NCBI GenBank assembly: GCA_903873945.1
Contig: CAIQQM010000066.1
Span: 1 to 33,896 of the forward strand
Length of the DNA: 33,896 nucleotides
Source: an uncultured Verrucomicrobiota bacterium
GTDB lineage: Bacteria > Verrucomicrobiota > Verrucomicrobiia > Limisphaerales > UBA8199
Reading direction: 5' to 3'
Shown: one piece after another, positions 8,170-16,325 of the stretch
Layout of the letters: every line of letters starts with the position of its first letter
Position numbering within the stretch: position 1 is the stretch's first letter
Made by a program: the position numbers and the translations under genes
Notes under the pieces: model-generated
What the model was told of the DNA's origin: nothing
Databases searched by the model: none
Seen by the model: only the letters and a program-made list of their open reading frames with translations

Positions 8170-10200
8170 ATGCGAGTCGCTGCCGCTAAGAGAACTGCCG
8201 TGCCCTGGCTGGGCGGGAGCATCGCGGCATTGCTGGCGGCTTTTGTCGGCTTGGTCCTGTTTCTTTTTCCCATTGGCGGCGGAGTCGTGCGGTCGAGTTT
8301 CGATCTGCCGTTCGCGCTCCGGGGCGATCTGGCGGTTACGAACACGGCCATTATCTACCTGGATGAAGCCTCCCATTCGCAGTTGGGCCAGCCTATGACC
8401 GCCCCCTGGGATCGGTCTCTTCACGCGCGCCTGGTGGACCAATTGTCCGCGCAGGGCGCAAAGGCAATCGTGTTTGATATTCTTTTCACTGACCCCGCCG
8501 CTGACGTGGCTGCGGACGAACGTTTCGCTTCCGCCATCAAACGCAGTGGACGCGTCATCCTGACTGGTAATTATCAGCAGCGCGCAACCACTCCGGGGGC
8601 CGTGGCGCGGTGGGAAGAGCTGCCCTACGAGCCGTTCCGAAACGCGGCTGCTGCCTGGGGTAATGCGAACCTGGCGGTTGATCCGGACTATGGCATTCGA
8701 AGGTTCTTCCCGGCGCTCGAAAATGTCTCCGGCGTCGCCGCCATTCCGTGGTTGCCCGGCGCGGTGGCCCGGTTTAATGGTGCCGCCGGGGCTGCGGTCC
8801 GTTCTGGTCTTTCGGAATCGCGCTGGCTCAATTACTGCGGCCCGCCTGGTGCGATTCCCGGTGTGAGTTACTTTCTCGCGTTGCAACCCGACGGCGTTCC
8901 GCCCGGCTTTTTTAAGGACAAAATCGTCTTCGTCGGCGCCCAGTTGTCGGCTGATTTTTCTGGCAAAGGCAAGGACGAGTTTCTGACGCCCTACGCTTAC
9001 TGGGGAAGGGGATTCGCGCCGGGGGTGGAAATTCACGCGACTGCGGCCTTGAACCTTCTCCGCGGCGATTGGCTGAATCGCCTCCCTTTCAGCTTGGAAC
9101 TGGGCGCGGTCATTCTGCTCGCCCTTGTCGCGGGCTTCGGGTTCCTTCGACTTCAACCGCTGGCGGCGGTCCTGTCGGCGCTCCTGGCTGTGATAGTGGT
9201 TGTCGTGGTGGCGCACTACTTGGCCTGGCGGCATCATCTCTGGTTCGCCTGGCTCATCTTCGTATGCGAACTGGCCGTCGCGTTGCTTTGTTCCGTCGTT
9301 TACAACTCCCTGCGGCTGTATGTGGAGAAAAAATTGCTCGAAGAATCATTGGCCGTGCATTTGTCTCCCGCCCTGGTCAAGCGGGTGTTGAGCGATCCCA
9401 TCCTGCGGCGGCGGGGCGGGGTCAAGCAGGAGGTCAGCCTGCTGTTTACGGATCTCGAAAATTTTACGCGCATCAGTGAAACGATGAATCCGGACGATTT
9501 GGTCAGCCTGCTCAACCGCTACTTCGAGGCCGCGCTGGCGTGTATTCATGAGACCGATGGAACGGTGATGGACCTGGTCGGAGATGCCATCTTCGCGATC
9601 TGGAACGCCCCCGTTGAACAACCCGACCATCGCGAACGCGCCTGCCGCACCGCCTTGCTGTTGCGGCAGCGGTTGGTCGATTTTCACGCTGAACAACACG
9701 GACTCGCTTTGCGGACGCGCGTGGGTCTGCACACCGGTGTTGTCTGCGTGGGCAACGTCGGCGGCGAACAGCGGTTCGATTATGCCGCCGTTGGGGAAAA
9801 CACCAACCTCGCCTCCCGCATCGAGGGGCTCAACAAGCATCTGGGCACCAGCGTGCTCGCCACGCGCGACATCCAGCGGGCCGTCGAAGATAAGCTGACC
9901 AGCCGGTTGATCGGCTACATCCGGGCCAAGGGCTTCGCCCGTCCGGTGGAAATCCATGAACTGCTCGGCCCGCGCGAAATTGCCGAAGCCTCGCGTCCGT
10001 GGCGGGAGAAATTTGCCGAGGCATTGCTGCTTTTTCACAAACGCCAGTTTGACGACGCCGAATCGGCGTTCCGGCAGACCATCGGGCTGCGCAATGAGGG
10101 CGATGGCCCTTCGTTGTTTTATCTCAACGCGATTAATGAACGGCGCCTCCACCCGCCGCCCGACGATTGGATCGGCGAAGTGGTCATGAGGGAAAAATGA
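8170..10200 (+). CDS. CHASE2-domain class III nucleotide cyclase
   Basis: A start at ATG 8170 (or the adjoining GTG at 8167) leaves 26 bases after the Ig-repeat gene. An N-terminal membrane helix (about residues 13-35) is followed by an extracytoplasmic CHASE2 sensor (IIYLDEASHSQLG, KAIVFDILFTDP). Two or three more helices (about 300-380) lead to the cytoplasmic class III cyclase domain. Counting from GTG 8167, the metal-binding aspartates D429 (LFTDLENFT) and D473 (GDAIF) are present, as are the transition-state residues N547 and R551 (NLASR). At the purine-selecting positions the usual Lys is D469 (MDLVGD) and the usual Thr/Asp is A540 (DYAAVG). This matches neither standard adenylyl nor standard guanylyl cyclases, so the product (cAMP, cGMP or other) is open. 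The C-terminus has a short TPR-like tail. The likely partner is the cyclic-nucleotide-binding protein encoded next. Confidence 0.9.
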   Translation: MRVAAAKRTAVPWLGGSIAALLAAFVGLVLFLFPIGGGVVRSSFDLPFALRGDLAVTNTAIIYLDEASHSQLGQPMTAPWDRSLHARLVDQLSAQGAKAIVFDILFTDPAADVAADERFASAIKRSGRVILTGNYQQRATTPGAVARWEELPYEPFRNAAAAWGNANLAVDPDYGIRRFFPALENVSGVAAIPWLPGAVARFNGAAGAAVRSGLSESRWLNYCGPPGAIPGVSYFLALQPDGVPPGFFKDKIVFVGAQLSADFSGKGKDEFLTPYAYWGRGFAPGVEIHATAALNLLRGDWLNRLPFSLELGAVILLALVAGFGFLRLQPLAAVLSALLAVIVVVVVAHYLAWRHHLWFAWLIFVCELAVALLCSVVYNSLRLYVEKKLLEESLAVHLSPALVKRVLSDPILRRRGGVKQEVSLLFTDLENFTRISETMNPDDLVSLLNRYFEAALACIHETDGTVMDLVGDAIFAIWNAPVEQPDHRERACRTALLLRQRLVDFHAEQHGLALRTRVGLHTGVVCVGNVGGEQRFDYAAVGENTNLASRIEGLNKHLGTSVLATRDIQRAVEDKLTSRLIGYIRAKGFARPVEIHELLGPREIAEASRPWREKFAEALLLFHKRQFDDAESAFRQTIGLRNEGDGPSLFYLNAINERRLHPPPDDWIGEVVMREK

Positions 10201-10263
10201 GTCCGCCCGCCGTTTCTGGGCTTGCACCGGCCAATCAGGATTGCTAAGAAGGCTCACGACTCT

Positions 10264-10752
10264 ATGGTCACATCCAGCTTGAAGCCGGGGCATCTGCGAA
10301 GGATCAAGAGCCTGGCGCTGCTCAGCGATGAACAACTCGCGGCGTTCTTGAACTACGCGGAGGTCTTGAACTTTCCGCAATCGGTTACCCTCTTCACGGA
10401 GGGGCAGCCGGGCAACTCTATGTTTTTGATCCTGGAGGGGCAGATGCGTGTCTATTCCAAAACCAAGGGCGGGGAGATCATTTTCCTGCGCATGCTGGAT
10501 GCGGGCGACGCCTTCGGCGAAGTTGCTTTGTTGAACCAGTCCGCCCGGACGGCCAGCGTCGAGGCCGTCCAGAATAGCGTGCTGATTACCATAACCTCCG
10601 CCTCCTTGCAAAAACTGATGGCCGAACAGCCTGCCTTGGCGGCACAGTTTTTGTACCACCTGGCCCGTTCCCTGGGCCGTCAGTTGGGCGACATGACCAC
10701 CAAGATGCGCGCCCGGTTTGAGCACAAGGATATCATATCCTTTCTGCAATAA
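10264..10752 (+). CDS. Stand-alone cyclic-nucleotide-binding domain protein
   Basis: The frame is open from a TTG at 10222, but the ATG at 10264 is the better start, giving 162 residues. The whole protein is one cyclic-nucleotide-binding beta-roll: LLSDEQLAAF, FTEGQPGNSMFLILEGQMRVY, GDAFGEVALLNQSARTASVEA, then helices. The phosphate-binding cassette has the expected Glu (E86) and Arg (R95), so ligand binding is likely. Thr follows the Arg (T96); in eukaryotic PKG and CNG channels that Thr favours cGMP. No helix-turn-helix follows the domain, unlike CRP/FNR regulators, so it should act by protein contact rather than by binding DNA. It lies 63 bases after the cyclase gene and is the natural receptor for its product. 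The function is inferred from domain and context. Confidence 0.85.
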   Translation: MVTSSLKPGHLRRIKSLALLSDEQLAAFLNYAEVLNFPQSVTLFTEGQPGNSMFLILEGQMRVYSKTKGGEIIFLRMLDAGDAFGEVALLNQSARTASVEAVQNSVLITITSASLQKLMAEQPALAAQFLYHLARSLGRQLGDMTTKMRARFEHKDIISFLQ

Positions 10753-10777
10753 AATCCGGTCCGCGTGTCCGTCCCTC

Positions 10778-10991
10778 AATCCGTGAAATCTGTGCCATCT
10801 GTGGCTAAAATTCCGCGATCCCTCTTGGTTTTCCCGCCTCTTTGCGCTCTCCGCAAGAAATTCCTGTTCGAATTTCTGTGAAGAAGTCCGTGTTCAATCC
10901 GTGGCTGCTATGGGAAGTCGAACTTCGACTCTGTGAAATCTGTGGTTAATAATCCACAGTTAATCCGTGTTTAATCAGTGTGAATCCGTGG
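10778..10991. repeat. Intergenic cluster of short AATCYGTG repeats
   Basis: In this gap between two convergent genes the octamer AATCCGTG/AATCTGTG or a one-base variant occurs about eight times: near 10778, 10787, 10797, 10896, 10937, 10962, 10973 and 10983. It is often followed by GGCTAA or GGTTAA. One pair forms an inverted repeat, CTGTGG and CCACAG (about 10940-10959). A related copy (AATCCGCGGCTAAGATT, about 11035) forms the end of lnt. There is no open frame of note here. The role is unknown; a degenerate intergenic repeat family is the simplest reading. Confidence 0.6.
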
Positions 10992-11028
10992 CTTCTTTCC
11001 CCGTTTGAGCCATCAGTGGCTCCCCTGT

Positions 11029-12750
11029 TCAAAAATCCGCGGCTAAGATTCCCACCCTTTTCCTGCGCCGAACAAATCGTCCAAGGGCGAGCGCCCCGGC
11101 AATTCCGACGCACGTCCAGCCAAACAAATCGCCGTGGAGATTGTAATAGGTCCGGGCGTGGTGTTGTCCGGAGGCGGGAAGGGGAATCTCAGCCGTCATA
11201 TACCCGGGGCCGTAGATGGAGCCGCGGCTGTCGCGGAGGATTTGACGGAGACGGCCGCAGGCGTCCACCCAGCACGTGAGGCCGTTGTTGGCGCAACGAA
11301 TAAGAGGCACGTTGTTTTCCACCGTTCGGAATACCGCGCCGACGGTTTGTTGCCATTGCGCGGCGCCTTCGCCGAACCAGCCGTCGTTCGTGATGTTCAC
11401 GAGAAAGTCAGTGTCCGGTTCGACATTGCCGCGGGCGAGGTGGGGGAAAACGTCTTCGTAACAGATCATGACGGAGGTTTTCACGCCGAGGTCCTTGAGT
11501 TCAAATGGTACAGGTCGGTCGCCGGAAGCGAATCCGCCTTGGATGGGGGTGAACCATTTGAGAAAAGGAACAGTATCGGCCAGGGGAATGTATTCGCCGA
11601 AGATGACAAGGTTGCGTTTGAGATAGCGGGCGGCAAGTCTGCCTTCGGGGTCGATAAGGAAGGAGCTGTTGAAGTAGTCAACACCTTCGGGGTTGGAAGA
11701 GTTGCGGCGCGGTTCAAGGTCATCAGAACCGACAATCATCCAGATATGATGGCGACGGGCGAGGTCGGTGATGGCGGCAAATGTGTTGGTATCGTAACGA
11801 AGGAGTTTCGGGACGGCAGCTTCGGGCCAGATGAGCAGGTCGGTGCGGTTGCTGAGGGCCTGCTCCGAAAGGCGAACTAGGTCGCGGAAACGTTCGTCGT
11901 CGTTGGCGGCGTTCCAGATGAGGGTTTGGGGGATGCTCGGTTGAATGAGAGTGACGCTGAGCAACCGCGGCTGTGGCGTGTCCCCGGCGAGCCGCTTGAA
12001 GCCGAGGTTGAATAGCAAGGCGACAACCAGCATCGGCAGGATGATGTCGCCAAGCCATGCCGAACGGACGATGGGGCGGCGCAGGAGCGTAAGCCCGGCT
12101 GACAGGAACGAAAGGGAAAGCCAGACGACAAGGAACGATACCCCATAGATGCCGGTGACAGAGGCAATCTGAATCAGCGGAACCATCTGGTATTGGGATG
12201 AGCCAAGGAGATTCCAAGGGAAGCCGCCGAAGATGCGGGCGCTGACCATTTCGAGGGCGACCCAGACCGCCGCCCCGTAAATCGCCCAAAGCGTGCGTTT
12301 AGCCCAGCTCCTTGCCAATACGCCACGGAAGGGTTCGGCTTCGAATATGAGCCTGGCGGGATTCTGGACGCTTGAGCCCGTTCCTTGAAGGCTCGGCTTG
12401 AAGCCGCGGGTTGAGGATATGAGCCAGACCCAGGTTGCCGGAAACAATGCCATGAACGCGCTCAGGGCGAGCCAGCCGGTGGCCGGGCCTAGGGGAATGC
12501 CATGCCAGCGATAAGGGATGAGGAGAAGCCAATAGAGTGAGGCGAGGTTAAATGTAAGGCCCGAAACATAGCCAATACGAAAGCTCTCTCCGTTATGCCT
12601 GCCTAAGGCCGAGGCGAGCATCAGGGCGGGGGCAATCCAGGCGAGTCCGGTGATTCCAATTTTTGGGAATGCGGCGGCAAGGAGGAGTCCGGCAATCATC
12701 GCCAGCATGTAACGGCTGCTCAGGAACGGACTGGCCCGGAAGTTTTTCAC
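11029..12750 (-). CDS. lnt: Apolipoprotein N-acyltransferase
   Basis: Lnt is an inner-membrane enzyme that adds the third acyl chain to the N-terminal cysteine of lipoproteins. The N-terminal ~250 residues carry the expected membrane helices. The C-terminal nitrilase-like domain has the catalytic triad Glu310 (LIWPEAAVP), Lys378 (YLKRNLVIFGEYIP) and Cys430 (MICYEDVFP). The start is a GTG at 12750; an ATG 14 codons in is possible. At 573 residues it is about 60 longer than the E. coli enzyme (512). Part of the excess is a hydrophilic insert at about residues 114-150 that looks foreign to the membrane domain. The last codons overlap a copy of the intergenic repeat. The gene converges with the cyclic-nucleotide-binding gene, and the HAD gene on the same strand lies 60 bases upstream. 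Confidence 0.93.
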   Translation of the reverse strand: MKNFRASPFLSSRYMLAMIAGLLLAAAFPKIGITGLAWIAPALMLASALGRHNGESFRIGYVSGLTFNLASLYWLLLIPYRWHGIPLGPATGWLALSAFMALFPATWVWLISSTRGFKPSLQGTGSSVQNPARLIFEAEPFRGVLARSWAKRTLWAIYGAAVWVALEMVSARIFGGFPWNLLGSSQYQMVPLIQIASVTGIYGVSFLVVWLSLSFLSAGLTLLRRPIVRSAWLGDIILPMLVVALLFNLGFKRLAGDTPQPRLLSVTLIQPSIPQTLIWNAANDDERFRDLVRLSEQALSNRTDLLIWPEAAVPKLLRYDTNTFAAITDLARRHHIWMIVGSDDLEPRRNSSNPEGVDYFNSSFLIDPEGRLAARYLKRNLVIFGEYIPLADTVPFLKWFTPIQGGFASGDRPVPFELKDLGVKTSVMICYEDVFPHLARGNVEPDTDFLVNITNDGWFGEGAAQWQQTVGAVFRTVENNVPLIRCANNGLTCWVDACGRLRQILRDSRGSIYGPGYMTAEIPLPASGQHHARTYYNLHGDLFGWTCVGIAGALALGRFVRRRKRVGILAADF

Positions 12751-12810
12751 CCGCCGCAGCTTGCCTCAAATGACTCGAAAGGCAAGCACTGGCGTGTGCG
12801 GGTATGCGGG

Positions 12811-13371
12811 CTAGTCAAAGATCTGGGTGATATGAGCACATCGGCGTGCCTTTCTGGCGAGGTTCACGCTGCCTCCGACTATGATTCCTTGGCGCGCATG
12901 CGGCCATACGGCGAGATCCACCGAGGAGTTTCCGGCATAGTCGAAACCGTGCTCGCCGAATCGCTCGACAAGCTTGGCCGCTTTGATCTTTCCGCGGAGG
13001 TTGAGCTTGCCGTTGCTGGCTAGAACCTCGTTGAACAAACTGAGATGGTCTGCGACCCGTTTCGCCAGCCGATAGTCTGCAGCCGAAACGAGAAGAAGGA
13101 TGCGGCCGGTTCGTCGCTCGGCTTGCAGGAACTCCACAAACGGCTCGTGATACGGCAGCGCGGTGACATCAACTTCGGTGCGGACGGCGACCTTTTCCTT
13201 CAGGCAGGCGCGTCCCCGGAGAAACCATAGCGGTACCAGCAGTGCGAACAGTGGGTTGTGCCGCAGCAGCTGCACCAGCGACTCCCAAAGCATGTCCGTT
13301 CGGATCACCGTGCCATCCAAATCGACGCAGAGAGGCACTGGATTTGGGTCTGTGGCAACTGATGGAGGCAT
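12811..13371 (-). CDS. HAD-superfamily phosphatase of the type fused to UbiA prenyltransferases
   Basis: This 186-residue protein has the HAD motifs in order: DLDGTV (nucleophile D17, acid D19), Ser in LLLVSAAD (S96), Lys in RGKIKAAK (K130/K133), and acidic motif IV in FDYAGNSSVDLAVW (D144, D152). The long hydrophobic cap-like stretch after motif I (about residues 30-53, HNPLFALLVPLWFLRG) is typical of the HAD domain found at the N-terminus of UbiA-family membrane prenyltransferases. Here the frame stops right after the HAD domain, and no UbiA domain lies downstream on this strand. It may be a stand-alone paralogue or a remnant. The substrate is unknown. The gene lies just upstream of lnt on the same strand. 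Confidence 0.75.
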   Translation of the reverse strand: MPPSVATDPNPVPLCVDLDGTVIRTDMLWESLVQLLRHNPLFALLVPLWFLRGRACLKEKVAVRTEVDVTALPYHEPFVEFLQAERRTGRILLLVSAADYRLAKRVADHLSLFNEVLASNGKLNLRGKIKAAKLVERFGEHGFDYAGNSSVDLAVWPHARQGIIVGGSVNLARKARRCAHITQIFD

Positions 13372-13673
13372 GCTTTTTGAGTGCGTTTGAGACGCTAGCC
13401 GGACAGTTTGCAGTTGACAAGCTTTTCCCTATTACGAAGCTTTTTTGAGTTGATGAATTCTTTCTTCAAGCACGTCGGGGTGAGGAAATCGTCAACACTG
13501 CCAAAGTGCCGGCGCCGGATTCCGGCGAGTCCCTCCAAAGGATACTGCAACATGTTTCGTGGGCGTCGGTTATTGTTACGTTGTTCTGGGAGTGAACCGG
13601 GATTTTATTTCCGACAGGGATTCCAACGGCAGCGCTTGCTGATCACGGCGCGCGGGGAACCTCTTCTATAGCA
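13372..13673. other. Intergenic region between divergent genes, nothing firm seen
   Basis: This 302-base stretch separates the minus-strand HAD gene from the plus-strand thpR. It should hold promoters for both, but I find no convincing -35/-10 pair. A TTGACA at 13414-13419 has no -10 at a proper distance. AAGCTTTT occurs twice around 13418-13445. A possible 87-codon frame at 13408-13671 has a basic, low-complexity composition and no start signal, so I do not call it. Confidence 0.5.
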
Positions 13674-14301
13674 ATGGAGCAGATGTCCGGCTTAACTCCA
13701 CCTGAACGATTCCGGCTTTTCATCGCGATAACGGTGCCGGAAGAGGTCGGGACGAAGATCGAAGAAGCGCAAGCCGAGCTGCGGCGCGCGTTGCCGGAAA
13801 GCACAGTCCGTTGGGCCCGGCGCGACCAGTTTCACCTTACCTTAAGATTTCTTGGAAATGTGGAAGCGCGCTTCACGGAGCCGCTGGCGCAAGCGGTTCG
13901 CGATGCTTGCCGGGGCTTCGCGGCGTTTCGGTTGCATGCTGAAGGAATTGGCTTTTTCCCCGGATGCGCGAGCGCCCCGTGTGATTTGGGTTGGTGTGAA
14001 AGACCGGCAAAACGGGCTGTTTCAGTTGCAACAGGCGGTGGAAGCGGTGGTTTGCAATTTCACTGCGGAAACGGCGGAAGGCAAATTCGCTGGGCATGTG
14101 ACTTTGGGCCGCATCAAGGAGCTCAGACGGGCTGAGACGGAAGTCGTCGGCAGGCTGGTTTCAGGAATGGCCCAACGGGTTTTTGGCGAGTGGACTGCTG
14201 CCAATGTCGAAATCATGCGCAGTGTGCTCTCGTCGGAGGGGGTGCGTTATGCTTCTCTCACAACCGTGCCGCTGGCAGCGGGCAAAACGTCCTGCGAATG
14301 A
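13674..14301 (+). pseudogene. thpR: RNA 2',3'-cyclic phosphodiesterase (LigT/ThpR), frameshifted
   Basis: ThpR is a small 2H-phosphoesterase that opens 2',3'-cyclic phosphates on RNA ends. The first HxTx motif (FHLTLRFLG) is in the frame starting at ATG 13674. The conserved middle block (APRVIWVGV) and the second HxTx motif (GHVTLGRIK) are in another frame that runs to the stop at 14301. The two halves join exactly at the family's GFFP block. Removing one base from the run at 13952-13963 (five T, four C, two G) restores a continuous, normal-length protein of about 208 residues. The rest of both halves looks conserved, so this is either a very recent mutation, a sequencing error in a homopolymer, or recoding. 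The next gene starts 7 bases after the stop. Confidence 0.85.
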
Positions 14302-14308
14302 GTCTTTC

Positions 14309-16171
14309 ATGAGTGAATCCTCGAAAAAGCGGGCCGAGGAATTCCTGAAGGTTAGCGACCAGTTCCAGCTCGGGGCGCTCACAACCGAATTGTCTCATCC
14401 TGTCACTGCGAATCTTAGCGAAACCGCACGGCACGACATCGGCGCGGCGCTTGGGCTGCTCTTTGAAGTGGACGGAGACGTCCTTGTTAAATATCGCGAG
14501 TTTGTCGAGTCGGGCCGTGCGCAAGGGATTAAGGAAGCCCTGCTGCTCGCATTGAAGCGGGGAGGAAGGATTTTCTTTACGGGATGCGGCGCTACGGGAC
14601 GGCTGAGCATCCAACTCGTTTCGATCTGGCGGGAGTTCTGGCAACAGCAGCATGCCCGCGGCTCGGTTTGTTCCCCTTCAACAACGGAACTCGAAAACCG
14701 GGCACTGAGCGTTATGGCGGGCGGGGATTTTGCTCTCATCAAATCGGTGGAGGGCTTTGAGGACTTTGCGTCCTTCGGGGAGAAGCAGATTGGAGACCTT
14801 GGTGTGTCAGCGGCTGACGTTGTTTTCGCCATTACGGAAGGGGGCGAGACGTCGTTTGTCATCGGCACGGCTTGGAAGGGTGTCGCGGCTGGGGCGAAGG
14901 TTTACTTTGTTTACAACAATCCCGACGATGTGCTCTGCCGCCATGTGCAACGAAGCCGTGAAGTCCTTGAGGAGCCGCGGATAGAAAAGCTCAATCTTAC
15001 CACTGGGCCTATGGCGATCACTGGCTCGACCCGCATGCAGGCGACAACGATTCAACTCTGCGTTCTGCTCACGGTCCTCGAAATGGTTCTGCGGGATTTA
15101 ATGAGGAAAATCGATCCGAAAGGCCCATGCGCGCTGGAGTCATCGGTTGTCCCTTCACGGTTTCTCGAACAGCTCGAGCAAATGCACTCGGTCTTGCAGT
15201 CGTCGCCGATCTTGAGACAACTTTCCGATGTGGTTGCGCTTGAGGAGGTTGCTTATCGGTCCGGCCACAAAAACACCTACTTTGCCGACAAATTTGGAAT
15301 TGATGTCCTTACGGATACCACCGAACGTTCACCGACCTATTGCATCCCCCCATTTAAGAAATTTGACGATGCCGCAGCAGCCGAACCTTGGTCTTTTCTC
15401 TTCCTGCCGCATCGAGACACTCTAGAAGCTTGGCGGAGCATCATCAGACGAGAGCCGTTGTGCGTCGAATGGAGCGAAAGCGAAATCCGGACATTGGTTG
15501 GCGGCGAGAAGGTCGCTCGCACATACGGGATTGTGCGTAAGATCGGCAGGGCCGAATTGATGCGTTTCAAGATCGGCCTTGATGGCCTTCCTTACCGGCA
15601 GTTTTATGGAGGCGACAGCGCCACAGGAATTTTTTGCGAGGCTGAAAAGTTATTATTGCTTTCATCTGAGGGATTCTTTCGTGTGCAACTGGAGGGAGCG
15701 CGGAAAGCCGGAGCCGGAACCGGGTTGGTCTTTCTGGGACGCAAGACATCGTGCACTGAAATTAGCGGTTTCACCGACAGATGGAATCACGACTGCGTTG
15801 GGGTGTTCATTCCAGTTCCGGAAACGGATTTTCTGTTGGACGGGGTGACTCGCGCCGGCCTCAAGATGTTGTTGAACGGGATATCGACCTGCACAATGGT
15901 TCGGATGGGGCGAGTGATAGACAATTGTATGGTTTGGGTTGTAGCCAGCAATTTGAAGCTCATTGACCGAGCCACTCGTTACATTCAAAGGCTCACGAGT
16001 TTGGATTACCGGGCGGCAAACCAACTCCTCTTCGAAGTCATTGAGTACGTTGAGCCCCGGATGAAAGGCGACCTGACGTACCCGCCAGTGGTTGGGCTTT
16101 CTGTGATGCGCGCAAGGCATGGCCTCGGAAACGAGGAGGCGGAACGGCGCTTGTCGGCGGAATTAGGCTAA
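14309..16171 (+). CDS. GKRP/MurQ-like double-SIS sugar-phosphate-binding protein
   Basis: I choose the ATG at 14309, 7 bases after the thpR stop; the frame upstream of it is only overlap with thpR. The 620-residue protein resembles N-acetylmuramic acid 6-phosphate etherase (MurQ) and, in length (human GKRP about 625), the glucokinase regulatory protein. The first SIS domain has FFTGCGATGRLS (about residues 89-100), MAGGDFALIKSVEGFED (with the MurQ-type second Glu) and TGSTRMQA (about 238-245). At the first catalytic Glu of MurQ (DASECPP) this protein has Ile in VSIWRE, so etherase activity is doubtful. The second half is a diverged SIS-like domain. It probably binds a phosphosugar in the cytoplasm as a regulator or a degenerate enzyme; the ligand is unknown. 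Confidence 0.75.
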   Translation: MSESSKKRAEEFLKVSDQFQLGALTTELSHPVTANLSETARHDIGAALGLLFEVDGDVLVKYREFVESGRAQGIKEALLLALKRGGRIFFTGCGATGRLSIQLVSIWREFWQQQHARGSVCSPSTTELENRALSVMAGGDFALIKSVEGFEDFASFGEKQIGDLGVSAADVVFAITEGGETSFVIGTAWKGVAAGAKVYFVYNNPDDVLCRHVQRSREVLEEPRIEKLNLTTGPMAITGSTRMQATTIQLCVLLTVLEMVLRDLMRKIDPKGPCALESSVVPSRFLEQLEQMHSVLQSSPILRQLSDVVALEEVAYRSGHKNTYFADKFGIDVLTDTTERSPTYCIPPFKKFDDAAAAEPWSFLFLPHRDTLEAWRSIIRREPLCVEWSESEIRTLVGGEKVARTYGIVRKIGRAELMRFKIGLDGLPYRQFYGGDSATGIFCEAEKLLLLSSEGFFRVQLEGARKAGAGTGLVFLGRKTSCTEISGFTDRWNHDCVGVFIPVPETDFLLDGVTRAGLKMLLNGISTCTMVRMGRVIDNCMVWVVASNLKLIDRATRYIQRLTSLDYRAANQLLFEVIEYVEPRMKGDLTYPPVVGLSVMRARHGLGNEEAERRLSAELG

Positions 16172-16325
16172 CCCCCCCGGCTCGGCTGCAGGACTCGCAG
16201 AGTTTGACAGGATTTGGGGATCGTCGCTTTTGCCCGACCACTTCCAGCGGCATTTCCGGGGTTCCGGTTTCCCCATCAGAATCTGCGCTCGTTCCAGGAA
16301 ATCCAGCCCCGGGTTTTGGATTTGA

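Noticed and set aside
13408-13671. Possible 87-codon gene upstream of thpR
   Set aside because: Composition is basic and irregular, there is no ribosome-binding site, and no recognisable domain; it lies in the expected promoter region.
13952-13963. Programmed frameshifting in thpR
   Set aside because: The run could be slippery, but there is no downstream stimulator I can see and ThpR is not known to use recoding; a mutation or sequencing error is simpler.
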